Source: CAYTAP01 sp964435775 (GTDB taxonomy: Bacteria; Planctomycetota; Phycisphaerae; Tepidisphaerales; Tepidisphaeraceae). From it: a DNA stretch of 18,021 nucleotides. The DNA is taken from assembly GCA_964435775.1 (NCBI GenBank), contig CAYTAP010000084.1, positions 1 to 18,021 of the forward strand. The letters run 5' to 3'. The notes beneath the pieces are model-generated. The model did no database searches, had not been told where the DNA came from, and worked only from the letters and a program-made list of their open reading frames with translations. Below, one piece after another: positions 1 to 6,964 of this stretch. Each line of letters starts with the position of its first letter. The stretch's first letter is position 1. A program made the position numbers and the translations under genes.

Positions 1-1445
1 TTGATCGTCACGCGCTCCTTGGCTTCCACCGCCTGGTGCAGCCCGTCCGACCACTGCCGCCCCTCCATCTTTCGACCGGTGAACTCATCGACGATGACCA
101 CCTCCATGTCCCCGCGCTTGCCGCGCTCAACGACATAGTCCTTGTCGCGCTCGTAAACGACATGCGCCCGCATCGCCTGCTCCATCAGGTGCGGCCATTC
201 CATGTTGTTCCCCACATAAAAGCTCCCCACGCCGGCAAACTCCTGCGCTGCGGCGATCCCCTCATGGGTCAGGTGAACGCTCTTGCGGTCGAGCTCCACC
301 TCGTAGTATTGCGTCACTTCCTCCTTGCGCGCCTCGGCCTCGGCCAGTTGCCGCTCGGCGTCCGCCAGACGCTTCCTCGCCGCCTCAACCGCCTTCTTAT
401 CCCCCTTGTTCTTGTCAATATCGCCGTGAGCGCTCTTGATGGCGCGCTTGGCGGTGTCCTCCGCCTTTTCGGCCTGGATCCACGGCTTGGCGACCTCCAT
501 CACCTGCCTTGCCACCGCGTCGGCGGCGCGGAACTTGGCCGCATCGTCATGAGCGGAACCGGAAATGATGAGCGGCGTGCGTGCTTCATCGATGAGAATC
601 GAGTCCACCTCGTCCACAATCGCGAAGTCGAGCGGCCCCTGCACCTGGAGGTCGATCCGCTCCTTCATGTTGTCGCGGAGATAATCGAAGCCGAACTCGC
701 TGTTGATGCCATAGGTGACATCGCAGCGGTAGGCGTTGCGCCGGGCGTCGCCGCCGGGGTCCATCGATTGCTGGATGTATCCGACCGTCAATCCCAGGTG
801 CTCGAATGCCGGGGTGATCCACGTGGCGTCGCGTCGAACGAGGTAGTCGTTGACCGTCACGACGTGGCAATGGTTCCCCTCCAGCGCCCGCATGAAACAG
901 GCCAGCGGCGCGACGAACGTCTTTCCTTCGCCGGTCGCCATTTCAGCGATGCGCCCCTCATACAGCACCACGCCGCCGATGATCTGCACATCGAAGCAGC
1001 GCGCCCGGAAGGGGGGACGGCTCTCGGGATAGAGCTTGCGGACGGCCTGGTAAATCTCGAGTGGAATCGGCACATGATGCCAGCTCTCCCCCGTCTGGAT
1101 CATCCGCTGCTGCACCTGGTCATAGGCCTGCAGGATGTCATCATCAAACTTGTCAGGATCGAAGTTTTCGTCGGGGTTGAAAATCTGCCGGATGCCGATG
1201 TGCCGATCCATCGCCTCGCGGATGATCGCAAAGGCTTCGGGCATGATGTCGGCGCTTCGGAGCGTCTTATCCGCCAGCCCTTTGCGGAGCTCCTGCGTGC
1301 GGGCGCGAAGCTCGTCGTCGGTCTTATTGGCCACCCCCGGCTCCATCGCATTGATCTGCTCAACGAACTTCTTATATCGCTTGAGCAGCCGGTCATTGCG
1401 ACTGCCGAAAATTTTGGTCAACACCTTTGAAAAAGTCACCGCCAT
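1..1445 (-). CDS. secA: Preprotein translocase ATPase SecA, N-terminal part (truncated by window edge)
   Basis: SecA is the cytosolic ATPase motor that drives unfolded preproteins through SecYEG. The visible 481 residues cover the N-terminus, most of nucleotide-binding domain 1 and part of the preprotein cross-linking region; the rest lies beyond the left edge. Seen directly: Walker A MATGEGKT at residues 169-176, VDEVDSILIDEARTPLIISG at about 277-296, and YGINSEFGFDYLRDNM at about 245-260. The ATG at 1445-1443 is preceded at good spacing by GAGGT. Compared with the E. coli protein as I know it, Walker A lies about 65 residues later because of an insertion at about residues 85-150, just before FDVQIIGG. 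A second, Lys/Glu/Ala-rich helical insertion sits at about 325-377 after the DEVD segment. Both are clean in-frame additions, so the gene looks functional. Identity is very secure. Confidence 0.97.
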   Translation of the reverse strand, partial: MAVTFSKVLTKIFGSRNDRLLKRYKKFVEQINAMEPGVANKTDDELRARTQELRKGLADKTLRSADIMPEAFAIIREAMDRHIGIRQIFNPDENFDPDKFDDDILQAYDQVQQRMIQTGESWHHVPIPLEIYQAVRKLYPESRPPFRARCFDVQIIGGVVLYEGRIAEMATGEGKTFVAPLACFMRALEGNHCHVVTVNDYLVRRDATWITPAFEHLGLTVGYIQQSMDPGGDARRNAYRCDVTYGINSEFGFDYLRDNMKERIDLQVQGPLDFAIVDEVDSILIDEARTPLIISGSAHDDAAKFRAADAVARQVMEVAKPWIQAEKAEDTAKRAIKSAHGDIDKNKGDKKAVEAARKRLADAERQLAEAEARKEEVTQYYEVELDRKSVHLTHEGIAAAQEFAGVGSFYVGNNMEWPHLMEQAMRAHVVYERDKDYVVERGKRGDMEVVIVDEFTGRKMEGRQWSDGLHQAVEAKERVTI

Positions 1446-1489
1446 GGTACACCTCGTGCCGCGCCGCCGCGCATGAAATCAATCTGAAT

Positions 1490-1526
1490 GGAATCAACAC
1501 TGGATCGAATCGGCCGGAATCAACAC
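1490..1526. repeat. 11-bp direct repeat upstream of secA
   Basis: GGAATCAACAC occurs twice, at 1490-1500 and 1516-1526, a 26-bp period. On the secA strand it reads GTGTTGATTCC twice, 45 to 81 bases before the start codon. A related AGATTGATTTC follows closer to the gene. Tandem sites at this distance could be an operator, but no known motif is recognised and no protein is implied. Confidence 0.4.
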
Positions 1527-1535
1527 CGACCGGCG

Positions 1536-1560
1536 CCCATCATGCCCGAGGGATGATGGG
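1536..1560 (-). terminator. Hairpin downstream of the small exported-protein gene
   Basis: CCCATCAT (1536-1543) pairs with ATGATGGG (1553-1560), and CCC/GGG inside the loop can extend the stem past one bulged G. It begins 3 bases after the stop of the minus-strand gene at 1563-1862. There is no U-tract, so it may be a weak terminator or only an mRNA-end stabiliser. Confidence 0.35.
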
Positions 1561-1562
1561 AG

Positions 1563-1862
1563 TTATGCGCGGAGTTGGGGCGGAGGGAGGCGGAATTGAA
1601 ACGGCGAAAAAGCCATCCATCTGACCGGCGCCGGGATGAGGACATACACGCCGCCTGACCGTGACGATGATGAACCCGGCCGCGCGGTGTGAATGCAGAC
1701 GGCCGGCAGCGTCCGGTGGAAGCTGCTCGACAAGCGTCTGACGACCAGCCGCGCCACATCCGCCACTTGCGGGGGCAACTGCGGCGCCGCCGCCACGGCG
1801 CGATCCGCGCACAGGGCGGTGGCCACGAGGGTGATCGTCAAAATGGTTCGAAGTCGTCTCAT
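1563..1862 (-). CDS. Small putative exported protein, 99 aa, unknown function
   Basis: I do not recognise this gene. The N-terminus MRRLRTILTITLVATALCAD followed by RAVAA|APQLPP looks like a Sec signal peptide: a basic start, a hydrophobic core and a plausible signal peptidase I site after about residue 25. The mature part is short, Pro- and Arg-rich, and ends in FQFRLPPPQLRA. The codons have mostly G/C third positions, which supports translation in this frame. The reading frame stays open further upstream to 1937, but the ATG at 1862 places the signal peptide at the very start. No clear Shine-Dalgarno precedes it. It lies on the same strand as secA, 117 bases before it, with a hairpin between. 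A chance open frame in GC-rich DNA is the main alternative. Confidence 0.5.
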   Translation of the reverse strand: MRRLRTILTITLVATALCADRAVAAAPQLPPQVADVARLVVRRLSSSFHRTLPAVCIHTARPGSSSSRSGGVYVLIPAPVRWMAFSPFQFRLPPPQLRA

Positions 1863-1975
1863 CGTTGCTGTATTGGACGATACGGCCAGCCGATCAACTA
1901 TGGTTGCCCAACCCGCCGCCGTCAAGCGGCCGAACACTATTTGGCGTTCTTTTGCCCGGTCGATAAGGTGGGGGC

Positions 1976-2596
1976 ATGTCCTGTTTATGTGACCAATGCG
2001 CGGCCTTGTGCTGCCGCTATTTCGCCCTGCCCATCGACAATCCCGACACTCCGCGGGCGTTTGACGACATCCGCTGGTATCTGATCCACCAGAACGTGGT
2101 GGTTTTCATCGAGAGCAAACAATGGTACGTCGGTGTTTTGAATAAGTGCAGACATCTTCAGGATGACAACCGCTGCGGCATCTATGAAACCCGCCCGAAG
2201 ATCTGCCGGGAATACACCACCGACAACTGCGACTATCACGGCGGGGAATATGACTTCGAGCAACTTTTCACAAGCGCCGAGCAGCTTCAGGAATACGCCA
2301 ACACCTGGCTCGCCGAGCAGCGCGCCAAGAAGCGCCGAGCAGCCAAAAAGCGCGATGAAAAAGCTAAGGCCGGACTCAATGGCAAGTCCGCAACTTCAGC
2401 CACTTCATCCGCAGGGAGTAAAACGACCAGGAAATCAGCGGCAAGTAAACGCAAGGCCGGCGCTACGCGGAAGTTTGGTCGCGGCCCCATCCTTGTGAGC
2501 CTCCCGCCGGGAACCACTCGAAGACCTCAACCAAGCCCGGCCGCTGTGCCTTCACGCAACGGACGCGGCGTCTCGCTCCCCTTGTTGAACCGATGA
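1976..2596 (+). CDS. YkgJ/UPF0153-family cysteine-cluster protein with basic C-terminal tail
   Basis: The first 85 residues carry the cysteine pattern of the YkgJ (CxxCxxxCC) family, thought to bind zinc or an iron-sulfur cluster; the biochemical role is not established. Visible ligands: C5, C8, C12 and C13 in CDQCAALCC, C58 in NKCRHL, C67 in NRCGIYETRP, C77 in KICREY, and C85. The ATG at 1976 is preceded by AAGGTGGG and puts the first cluster right at the N-terminus, as usual. After about residue 115 the protein becomes a 90-residue low-complexity tail rich in Lys, Arg, Ala, Ser and Thr, ending in Pro/Arg-rich sequence. The tail is not part of the family core and resembles histone H1-like tails, suggesting nucleic-acid contact (inference). 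The gene converges on the kinase gene, with 32 bases between stops. Confidence 0.88.
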   Translation: MSCLCDQCAALCCRYFALPIDNPDTPRAFDDIRWYLIHQNVVVFIESKQWYVGVLNKCRHLQDDNRCGIYETRPKICREYTTDNCDYHGGEYDFEQLFTSAEQLQEYANTWLAEQRAKKRRAAKKRDEKAKAGLNGKSATSATSSAGSKTTRKSAASKRKAGATRKFGRGPILVSLPPGTTRRPQPSPAAVPSRNGRGVSLPLLNR

Positions 2597-2628
2597 CCAA
2601 GCAAATCCACAGGGATGGGCGGCAACGC

Positions 2629-3513
2629 TTACCCGAAAATGGATGAGTCTGATAAATCCACTTCCACCTGCGGCACCAGGCCGGGGTTCATCTGCTTGAG
2701 CAGAATGTGCTTGGCCAATTCCAGCCGGGGCAGCACCTGATCCATGTCGCCGGGGCGTTTACGGACGCTGGTGGAGATGCACTCCATGACCAGATTCGAC
2801 AATGCCGGGGGTACCTTGGGGTTGAGGTCCAAGGGAGAGTCGAATCGGGCATCAAGCAGAAAACTATTGCTCCCCTTTTTGTTGACCGTGTACAGCGTCG
2901 GGATGTGACGCCCGGTGACGGACCAGTAGAGCGTGGCGCCAAGGTTGAACACGTCCGTTTGCACCGTTACCGGCTTGCGGGCAACCTGCTCGGGCGCGAT
3001 ATAATCCGGCGTCCCCTGGATTCGCTCCTTGATCGTCCCGATTTTGCAGCTTTGACCAAAGTCGATGACCTTCACCTCGCCTTTGTCGTTCCGCAGGATA
3101 TTGTTGGGCTTGATGTCGCAGTGGACGTACCCCATCTGGTGCATCGCCCGAAGCCCTTGGGCGGCCTGGATGAAGGTATCGACGATGTCCAGCATCGTGG
3201 GGGGCAGCCGAACATCCAGCGCCTTGCCCACAAACAGTTCCATGAGCAAAAAGGCCTCGTTCACCTTCAACATCAACGATTTATTGATCTTGAGCTCGTA
3301 AGAACGCCGCAAATTGGGATGCGTGAATTGCTTACTGATTTCGTACTCCGTCTCCATCTGTTCGATGAAGCGGATGTCCTTCTGATCAGCGCGGACGACA
3401 TGCTTGAGCGCATAGCTCTTGCCGGTTTGGGGATCGCGCACCGCATAGATAATGCTGCGCGCGCCTTCTCCAAGCCTCTCCAGGACCTCGTAGTGAAGCA
3501 GTTGCTGGGCCAT
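2629..3513 (-). CDS. Stand-alone serine/threonine protein kinase (Hanks type)
   Basis: The 294-residue protein is essentially one eukaryotic-type kinase domain with no transmembrane helix and no sensor domain, so it should be cytosolic. Seen: glycine-rich loop LGEGARSIIY (14-23), ATP-anchoring Lys37 in YALKHV, catalytic loop HCDIKPNNIL (131-140) with Asp133, Lys135 and Asn138, DFG at 151-153, GTPDYIAPEQ at 168-176, Asp187 in TDVFNLG, and Arg253 in RKRP. All residues needed for phosphotransfer are present. The usual HRD is HCD, so this is a non-RD kinase, a type often not controlled by activation-loop phosphorylation (known for the family, inferred here). AGGTG lies upstream of the ATG at 3513. 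A 374-base gap separates it from the next gene, so it probably has its own promoter. The substrate is unknown. Confidence 0.94.
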   Translation of the reverse strand: MAQQLLHYEVLERLGEGARSIIYAVRDPQTGKSYALKHVVRADQKDIRFIEQMETEYEISKQFTHPNLRRSYELKINKSLMLKVNEAFLLMELFVGKALDVRLPPTMLDIVDTFIQAAQGLRAMHQMGYVHCDIKPNNILRNDKGEVKVIDFGQSCKIGTIKERIQGTPDYIAPEQVARKPVTVQTDVFNLGATLYWSVTGRHIPTLYTVNKKGSNSFLLDARFDSPLDLNPKVPPALSNLVMECISTSVRKRPGDMDQVLPRLELAKHILLKQMNPGLVPQVEVDLSDSSIFG

Positions 3514-3887
3514 GAACTTTCATTCACCTGTTGCCGGTCGTGACTTCCATTTCCAGCAGGTGAGGGCCGGAACGGAATTGCTTGAGTGCCCGCGGGGCGA
3601 TGAATAAGGATGAATGAAAACGCGCCGCTGAACGACCAGCTTCTGTACTCTAGTTGTAGGATAGTAGTCCGTGTCCCTCGGATTGTTGTTCACTGCCTGT
3701 TGGCGGCCCGAAAATAATACCACGACTTCAACTGTGCCGGCCAAACCGAGCCAAACATTCTTTACACCAAGTTAGGGAATTGGCAAGGTAATAGCAAGTA
3801 AATATTGCCGATAGGAAAATGGGAAAACGTCGCCCCGGGTCTCGCGGTGGTGACGTGGTGCGTAGGCGTCATTTCGTCGCGGTTGGT
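3514..3887. other. 374-base intergenic region between kinase and amidase-like genes
   Basis: No convincing open reading frame is present on either strand. The section around 3700-3830 is richer in A and T than its surroundings and contains the candidate kinase promoter. A short direct repeat, GATGAAT at 3599-3605 and 3609-3615, is the only other pattern seen. There is no obvious terminator hairpin with a U-tract after the amidase-like gene. Confidence 0.5.
3711..3744 (-). promoter_or_regulatory. Candidate sigma70-type promoter for the kinase gene
   Basis: On the minus strand an extended -10 reads TGGTATTAT (3714-3722), five of six matches to TATAAT plus the upstream TGn. A weak -35, TTGGCC, lies at 3739-3744 with a long 19-base spacer. 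Transcription would start about 200 bases before the kinase ATG. This rests on pattern only. Confidence 0.3.
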
Positions 3888-4604
3888 CTATTGGAGCAGT
3901 TGCGAACGGATCGCGGTCGCCGGGAAGTAGCGGCCAACGCCCGCCGGGCTGTGCGGAAGTGAAACCATCAGGACATTCTCGCGCGGGACATTGAACCTGG
4001 CCTGAAGCGCGTTGACCAACTGGGTCAACCGCCGCACCTGCGTGGGCGTGGGAACAGTGTGGTCGAAGTCGCCGACCAGGCAGATGCTGATGCACGCATT
4101 GTCGACGCTGGCCGCCCCGGCGGGGGGAAGCGCCGGCTGCTGGTTGGACCATCGCTGACCGATCTGCACTTCGCCATCGGCGCACCCATCCCCGTTGCCC
4201 ACCACGAAGTGATCCCCCACGCCGCCGGCGGTCGCCTGCCCGAGCGTGACCGCATCCCCCCCAGCCGTCCCGCTGTGATGAACATAAATGTACTTCCAGC
4301 GACCATCCTGAACCGGAACCCGCGTATTGAATATGGCGTCAAGCGACGTTGGTGTATCGACGGCGAACAAGCTGGAGACCGCGCCGGGAGTCAACGGCGC
4401 CGGCGCCAATGCCAGCAGCAGCGCGGTGGTGAGGGTCAACGCTCCGATGAATGAACCAAAGACGATGACGTTGCGATGCCGTGACGCGCGCTTGGTTGAT
4501 CCTGCCCGCCCGGCGCTTCGGGCGTCGCCCGAACCCTTGCCCGAGGGCGAACTTTTCCGAACCGTGGACTTCCCGCGGGTTGCAGTGCCGGCTTGTTTGC
4601 TCAC
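3888..4604 (-). CDS. Membrane-anchored Amidase_2/PGRP-like protein, zinc site apparently incomplete
   Basis: Amidase_2 (T7 lysozyme/PGRP fold) enzymes cut the N-acetylmuramoyl-L-alanine bond of peptidoglycan with a zinc held by two His and one Cys. This 238-residue protein has a basic Ser/Gly/Arg-rich N-terminus (1-44), one membrane helix (about 45-67) and a domain from about 100 on that would face the periplasm. Family signatures seen: YIYVHHSGT (His109/110), DHFVVGNGDG with His132, DGEVQIGQRW, and ISICLVGDFD (172-181). Near the end, LPHSPAGVGRYFP (217-228) occupies the place of the usual HRD...CPGRYFP. His218 may serve as a ligand, but the Cys is replaced (Val223 or nearby), and the Tyr normally before HF is Asp131. 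It may bind peptidoglycan without cleaving it. Translation starts at GTG 4604 with no strong Shine-Dalgarno. Confidence 0.82.
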   Translation of the reverse strand: MSKQAGTATRGKSTVRKSSPSGKGSGDARSAGRAGSTKRASRHRNVIVFGSFIGALTLTTALLLALAPAPLTPGAVSSLFAVDTPTSLDAIFNTRVPVQDGRWKYIYVHHSGTAGGDAVTLGQATAGGVGDHFVVGNGDGCADGEVQIGQRWSNQQPALPPAGAASVDNACISICLVGDFDHTVPTPTQVRRLTQLVNALQARFNVPRENVLMVSLPHSPAGVGRYFPATAIRSQLLQ

Positions 4605-4892
4605 GATGCCCCATCCATTGTCTTAAGGTCACAACACAAGCCAACGTCCAATAATATCGCGCGTGGCTCCTCTATCCTATTGTTCATCGGCAAGTGGCCG
4701 GACGCATTTGCAGTAATTCTTATCGATTGTCGCGGAAGTGTCGCCTTATAGCGGGCAGATGCGGCGAATGCAACGAACACAACGTTTGCGGCGTCTATGT
4801 CAACCAGGGGATGTGGGTGCTTCTGAGGAATTGGGGTGAGGACGGTCGGTCGCCAGCAGGCCACCCATCTCGCCACATGAGGCTCGCGCATC
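4605..4892. other. Intergenic region between divergent amidase-like and phosphomannomutase genes
   Basis: The spacer between these divergent genes should hold both promoters. Open frames here on both strands lack recognisable domains, good start sites and family-like composition, so I call none of them. The segment at 4650-4740 is relatively A/T-rich, with ATATTATTGG on the minus strand as a possible -10 for the amidase-like gene, but no -35 partner is evident. Confidence 0.4.
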
Positions 4893-4921
4893 TTGGCTGT
4901 CAAAGGGAGCGCGGCTACACT
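4893..4921 (+). promoter_or_regulatory. Candidate promoter of the phosphomannomutase gene
   Basis: TTGGCT (4893-4898) and TACACT (4916-4921) are separated by exactly 17 bases, each matching four of six consensus positions for sigma70-type promoters. Transcription would begin near 4928, about 68 bases before the preferred ATG at 4996. Confidence 0.4.
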
Positions 4922-4995
4922 GCCGCGAGTTAATGTCGCCCGGTCGCGATGGTCGTGGCCGGCGAGGGGATCACCTGACCCATGATTGCAATGCC

Positions 4996-6387
4996 ATGAT
5001 TGAAAAAATCTTCAAAGCCTACGATGTGCGCGCCACCTACCCGAATCCGCTCAACGAGGAGGCGGCCTGGAAGGTGGGGCACGCGACGGGAACCTACTTG
5101 AAGCGCAGCCGTCAGAACCTGGGCGCTGAGCAGCGCGTCAGAAACGAAGGCACGATTCTCGTTGGGCGTGACATGCGACCTCACTCACCTGCGCTTGCCA
5201 AGGCGCTGTCGGATGGAATCCGCTCGACCGGCACGAATGTGATTGATGTCGGCATGATCGACACCTCCTTCATGTATTTCGCCATCAATGAACTTGAGGC
5301 GGTGGGGGGGATCATGACCACCGCCAGCCACAACCCCATCGAGTACAACGGGTTCAAAATCTCCGGTCCCAAAGCCAAACCGATCGGTTCGGCATCGGGG
5401 CTCGATGACATCAAACGGATTGCATCGACGCTGCGCATGGGCGCGACGGGCTTGCTGGGCAATTATGAGGAGCGCGACCTCTGGGCGGCGTATCGCCGGC
5501 ATGTGCTCAAGTTCCTCGATCTGAAACGTCCGCTCCGCGTCGTCGTCGATGCGTCCAACGGGATGGCCGGGAAGATGGTTCCGGCGGTTTTCGGCAATGT
5601 GCCGAACTTGGAAATCATTCCCCTGCTTTTCGAGATCACCGGCTCGTTCGTCCATGATCCCAATCCCCTCGTCGAATCGAATCTCGACATGCTCAAGGCG
5701 AAAATGCGGGAAGTGAAGCCCGACCTGGGTGTCTGCTTCGACGGCGACGCGGATCGCTGCATGTTCATCGATGAAAACGCTGAGCTGATCGGCTCGGACT
5801 TGATCACCGCGCTGATCGCCCGCTATTTCCTCGAACAACCGGCCAATGCCGGCGCGACGATCGTGTACGATCTGCGTTCCAGCCACGTCGTGCCTGACGA
5901 GATCGCCGCCCACAAGGGGGTGCCGAAGCGCGATCGCGTGGGGCACGCGTTCATTAAGAAGACGATGGCTGAAACCGGTGCGGTCTTCGGCGGCGAGTTG
6001 TCCGGGCATCTGTACTTCCGGGACAACTTCTTCGCCGACTCCGCCGCCATCGCCTTCGCGGTGGCGCTGAGCATCATCTCGGCACACAACGGGCCGGTCT
6101 CCGGTTTGATCAAACCGCTGCGAAAATACCATCAGTCCGGCGAGATCAACTTCCAGGTGGAGGACAAGGAAGCCAAAATCCGCGAGCTCGCCGAACATCA
6201 TCGGAAGGCGAACATCGATTACCTCGACGGGATCACGATCGATTACGGCGACTGGTGGTTCAACGTGCGAAAGAGCAACACCGAGCCGATGCTCCGGCTG
6301 AACCTTGAGGCGAAAACGCGCCCGATGCTTGAGGAGAAATTCGTCGAACTGCGAAAGGTGCTCGGCAATCCGGTTCATGGACACTAA
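4996..6387 (+). CDS. manB: Phosphomannomutase/phosphoglucomutase (ManB/AlgC type)
   Basis: This alpha-D-phosphohexomutase interconverts hexose 6- and 1-phosphates through a phosphoserine enzyme, feeding GDP-mannose or UDP-glucose synthesis for surface polysaccharide. All four family loops are present in the 463-residue protein: catalytic serine loop TTASHNP (Ser111), metal loop FDGDADRC (Asp249, Asp251 and Asp253), sugar-recognition loop GGELSGH (332-338), and phosphate-binding RKSNTEP (425-431). The start is chosen at ATG 4996 because MIEKIFKAYDVR matches the usual beginning of the family. An in-frame ATG at 4933 would add 21 residues of non-family sequence. Neither start has a strong Shine-Dalgarno. 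Whether mannose or glucose phosphate is the main substrate cannot be told from sequence. It is followed after 61 bases by aroK and could be cotranscribed with it. Confidence 0.95.
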   Translation: MIEKIFKAYDVRATYPNPLNEEAAWKVGHATGTYLKRSRQNLGAEQRVRNEGTILVGRDMRPHSPALAKALSDGIRSTGTNVIDVGMIDTSFMYFAINELEAVGGIMTTASHNPIEYNGFKISGPKAKPIGSASGLDDIKRIASTLRMGATGLLGNYEERDLWAAYRRHVLKFLDLKRPLRVVVDASNGMAGKMVPAVFGNVPNLEIIPLLFEITGSFVHDPNPLVESNLDMLKAKMREVKPDLGVCFDGDADRCMFIDENAELIGSDLITALIARYFLEQPANAGATIVYDLRSSHVVPDEIAAHKGVPKRDRVGHAFIKKTMAETGAVFGGELSGHLYFRDNFFADSAAIAFAVALSIISAHNGPVSGLIKPLRKYHQSGEINFQVEDKEAKIRELAEHHRKANIDYLDGITIDYGDWWFNVRKSNTEPMLRLNLEAKTRPMLEEKFVELRKVLGNPVHGH

Positions 6388-6448
6388 AGAAGATCCGTGC
6401 CATCACTGAACCGCCGCCACATTGAGAACGCGGGAAGGCCGGTTGCCA

Positions 6449-6964
6449 ATGAACATTTTCCTGCTCGGTTATCGAGGCAGCGGCAAGAGCACGATTGGGC
6501 GTCTGCTGGCCGAACGACTGTGGCGCCCGTTCATCGATACCGATGAACTGATCGTCCGCAAGGCCGGCAAGAGCATCGCCCGAATCTTCGCCGAAGACGG
6601 CGAGGCTCAATTTCGGAAACTGGAATCGGAGATCATCCGGGAAGTGGTGTTGCTGGAGGATCACATCATCGCCCTGGGCGGCGGGGCGGTGCTCGCGGCG
6701 GAAAATCGTCGAACGCTGACGGCATGCGAGTGCAAGCGGATCTACCTCCGCTGCGATGCGCAAGTGCTCGCGGATCGGATCAAAGGCGACCCGGGAACGA
6801 CCGCCAATCGGCCGGCGCTGACCAGGCATGGAGGGGGCATCGACGAGATTCAAAAAGTCCTGGGCGTCCGCGAGCCGATCTATCGTGAAGTGATGACCTC
6901 CGAACTGGATGTAACCACCCTCAGCCCGGCCGACGCGTGCGCCGCGATCGTGGGGGCGCTGTGA
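6449..6964 (+). CDS. aroK: Shikimate kinase
   Basis: Shikimate kinase phosphorylates the 3-hydroxyl of shikimate with ATP, the fifth step of the chorismate pathway. The 171-residue length is typical. Seen: P-loop GYRGSGKST (7-15), FIDTDELI with Asp30 and Asp32 for magnesium and shikimate, FRKLESE with Arg56, the GGG shikimate loop at 77-79, lid arginine Arg121 in NRPALT, and Arg141 in REPIYRE. The start is ATG 6449, preceded by GGAAGG at 6433-6438; an in-frame TTG at 6422 would add nine unneeded residues. Its stop codon overlaps the likely GTG start of the prepilin peptidase gene by four bases (GTGA), implying translational coupling of two functionally unrelated proteins. Confidence 0.95.
   Translation: MNIFLLGYRGSGKSTIGRLLAERLWRPFIDTDELIVRKAGKSIARIFAEDGEAQFRKLESEIIREVVLLEDHIIALGGGAVLAAENRRTLTACECKRIYLRCDAQVLADRIKGDPGTTANRPALTRHGGGIDEIQKVLGVREPIYREVMTSELDVTTLSPADACAAIVGAL

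Noticed and set aside
36..1430. Long plus-strand open frame (464 codons) opposite secA
   Set aside because: It is the antisense shadow of secA in GC-rich DNA: His/Leu/Arg/Val-rich with no domain, while the minus strand encodes clear SecA motifs.
4601..4933. Short open frames on both strands between the amidase-like and phosphomannomutase genes
   Set aside because: No recognisable domain, signal peptide or ribosome-binding site, and A/T-richer intergenic composition; chance open frames are more likely.
4933..4995. Upstream ATG at 4933 as the start of the phosphomannomutase
   Set aside because: It would add 21 residues unlike any family N-terminus; the ATG at 4996 begins exactly where homologues usually begin.
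5185..6384. Minus-strand open frame of 399 codons opposite the phosphomannomutase gene
   Set aside because: Antisense shadow of a strongly identified enzyme; no family features in its translation.
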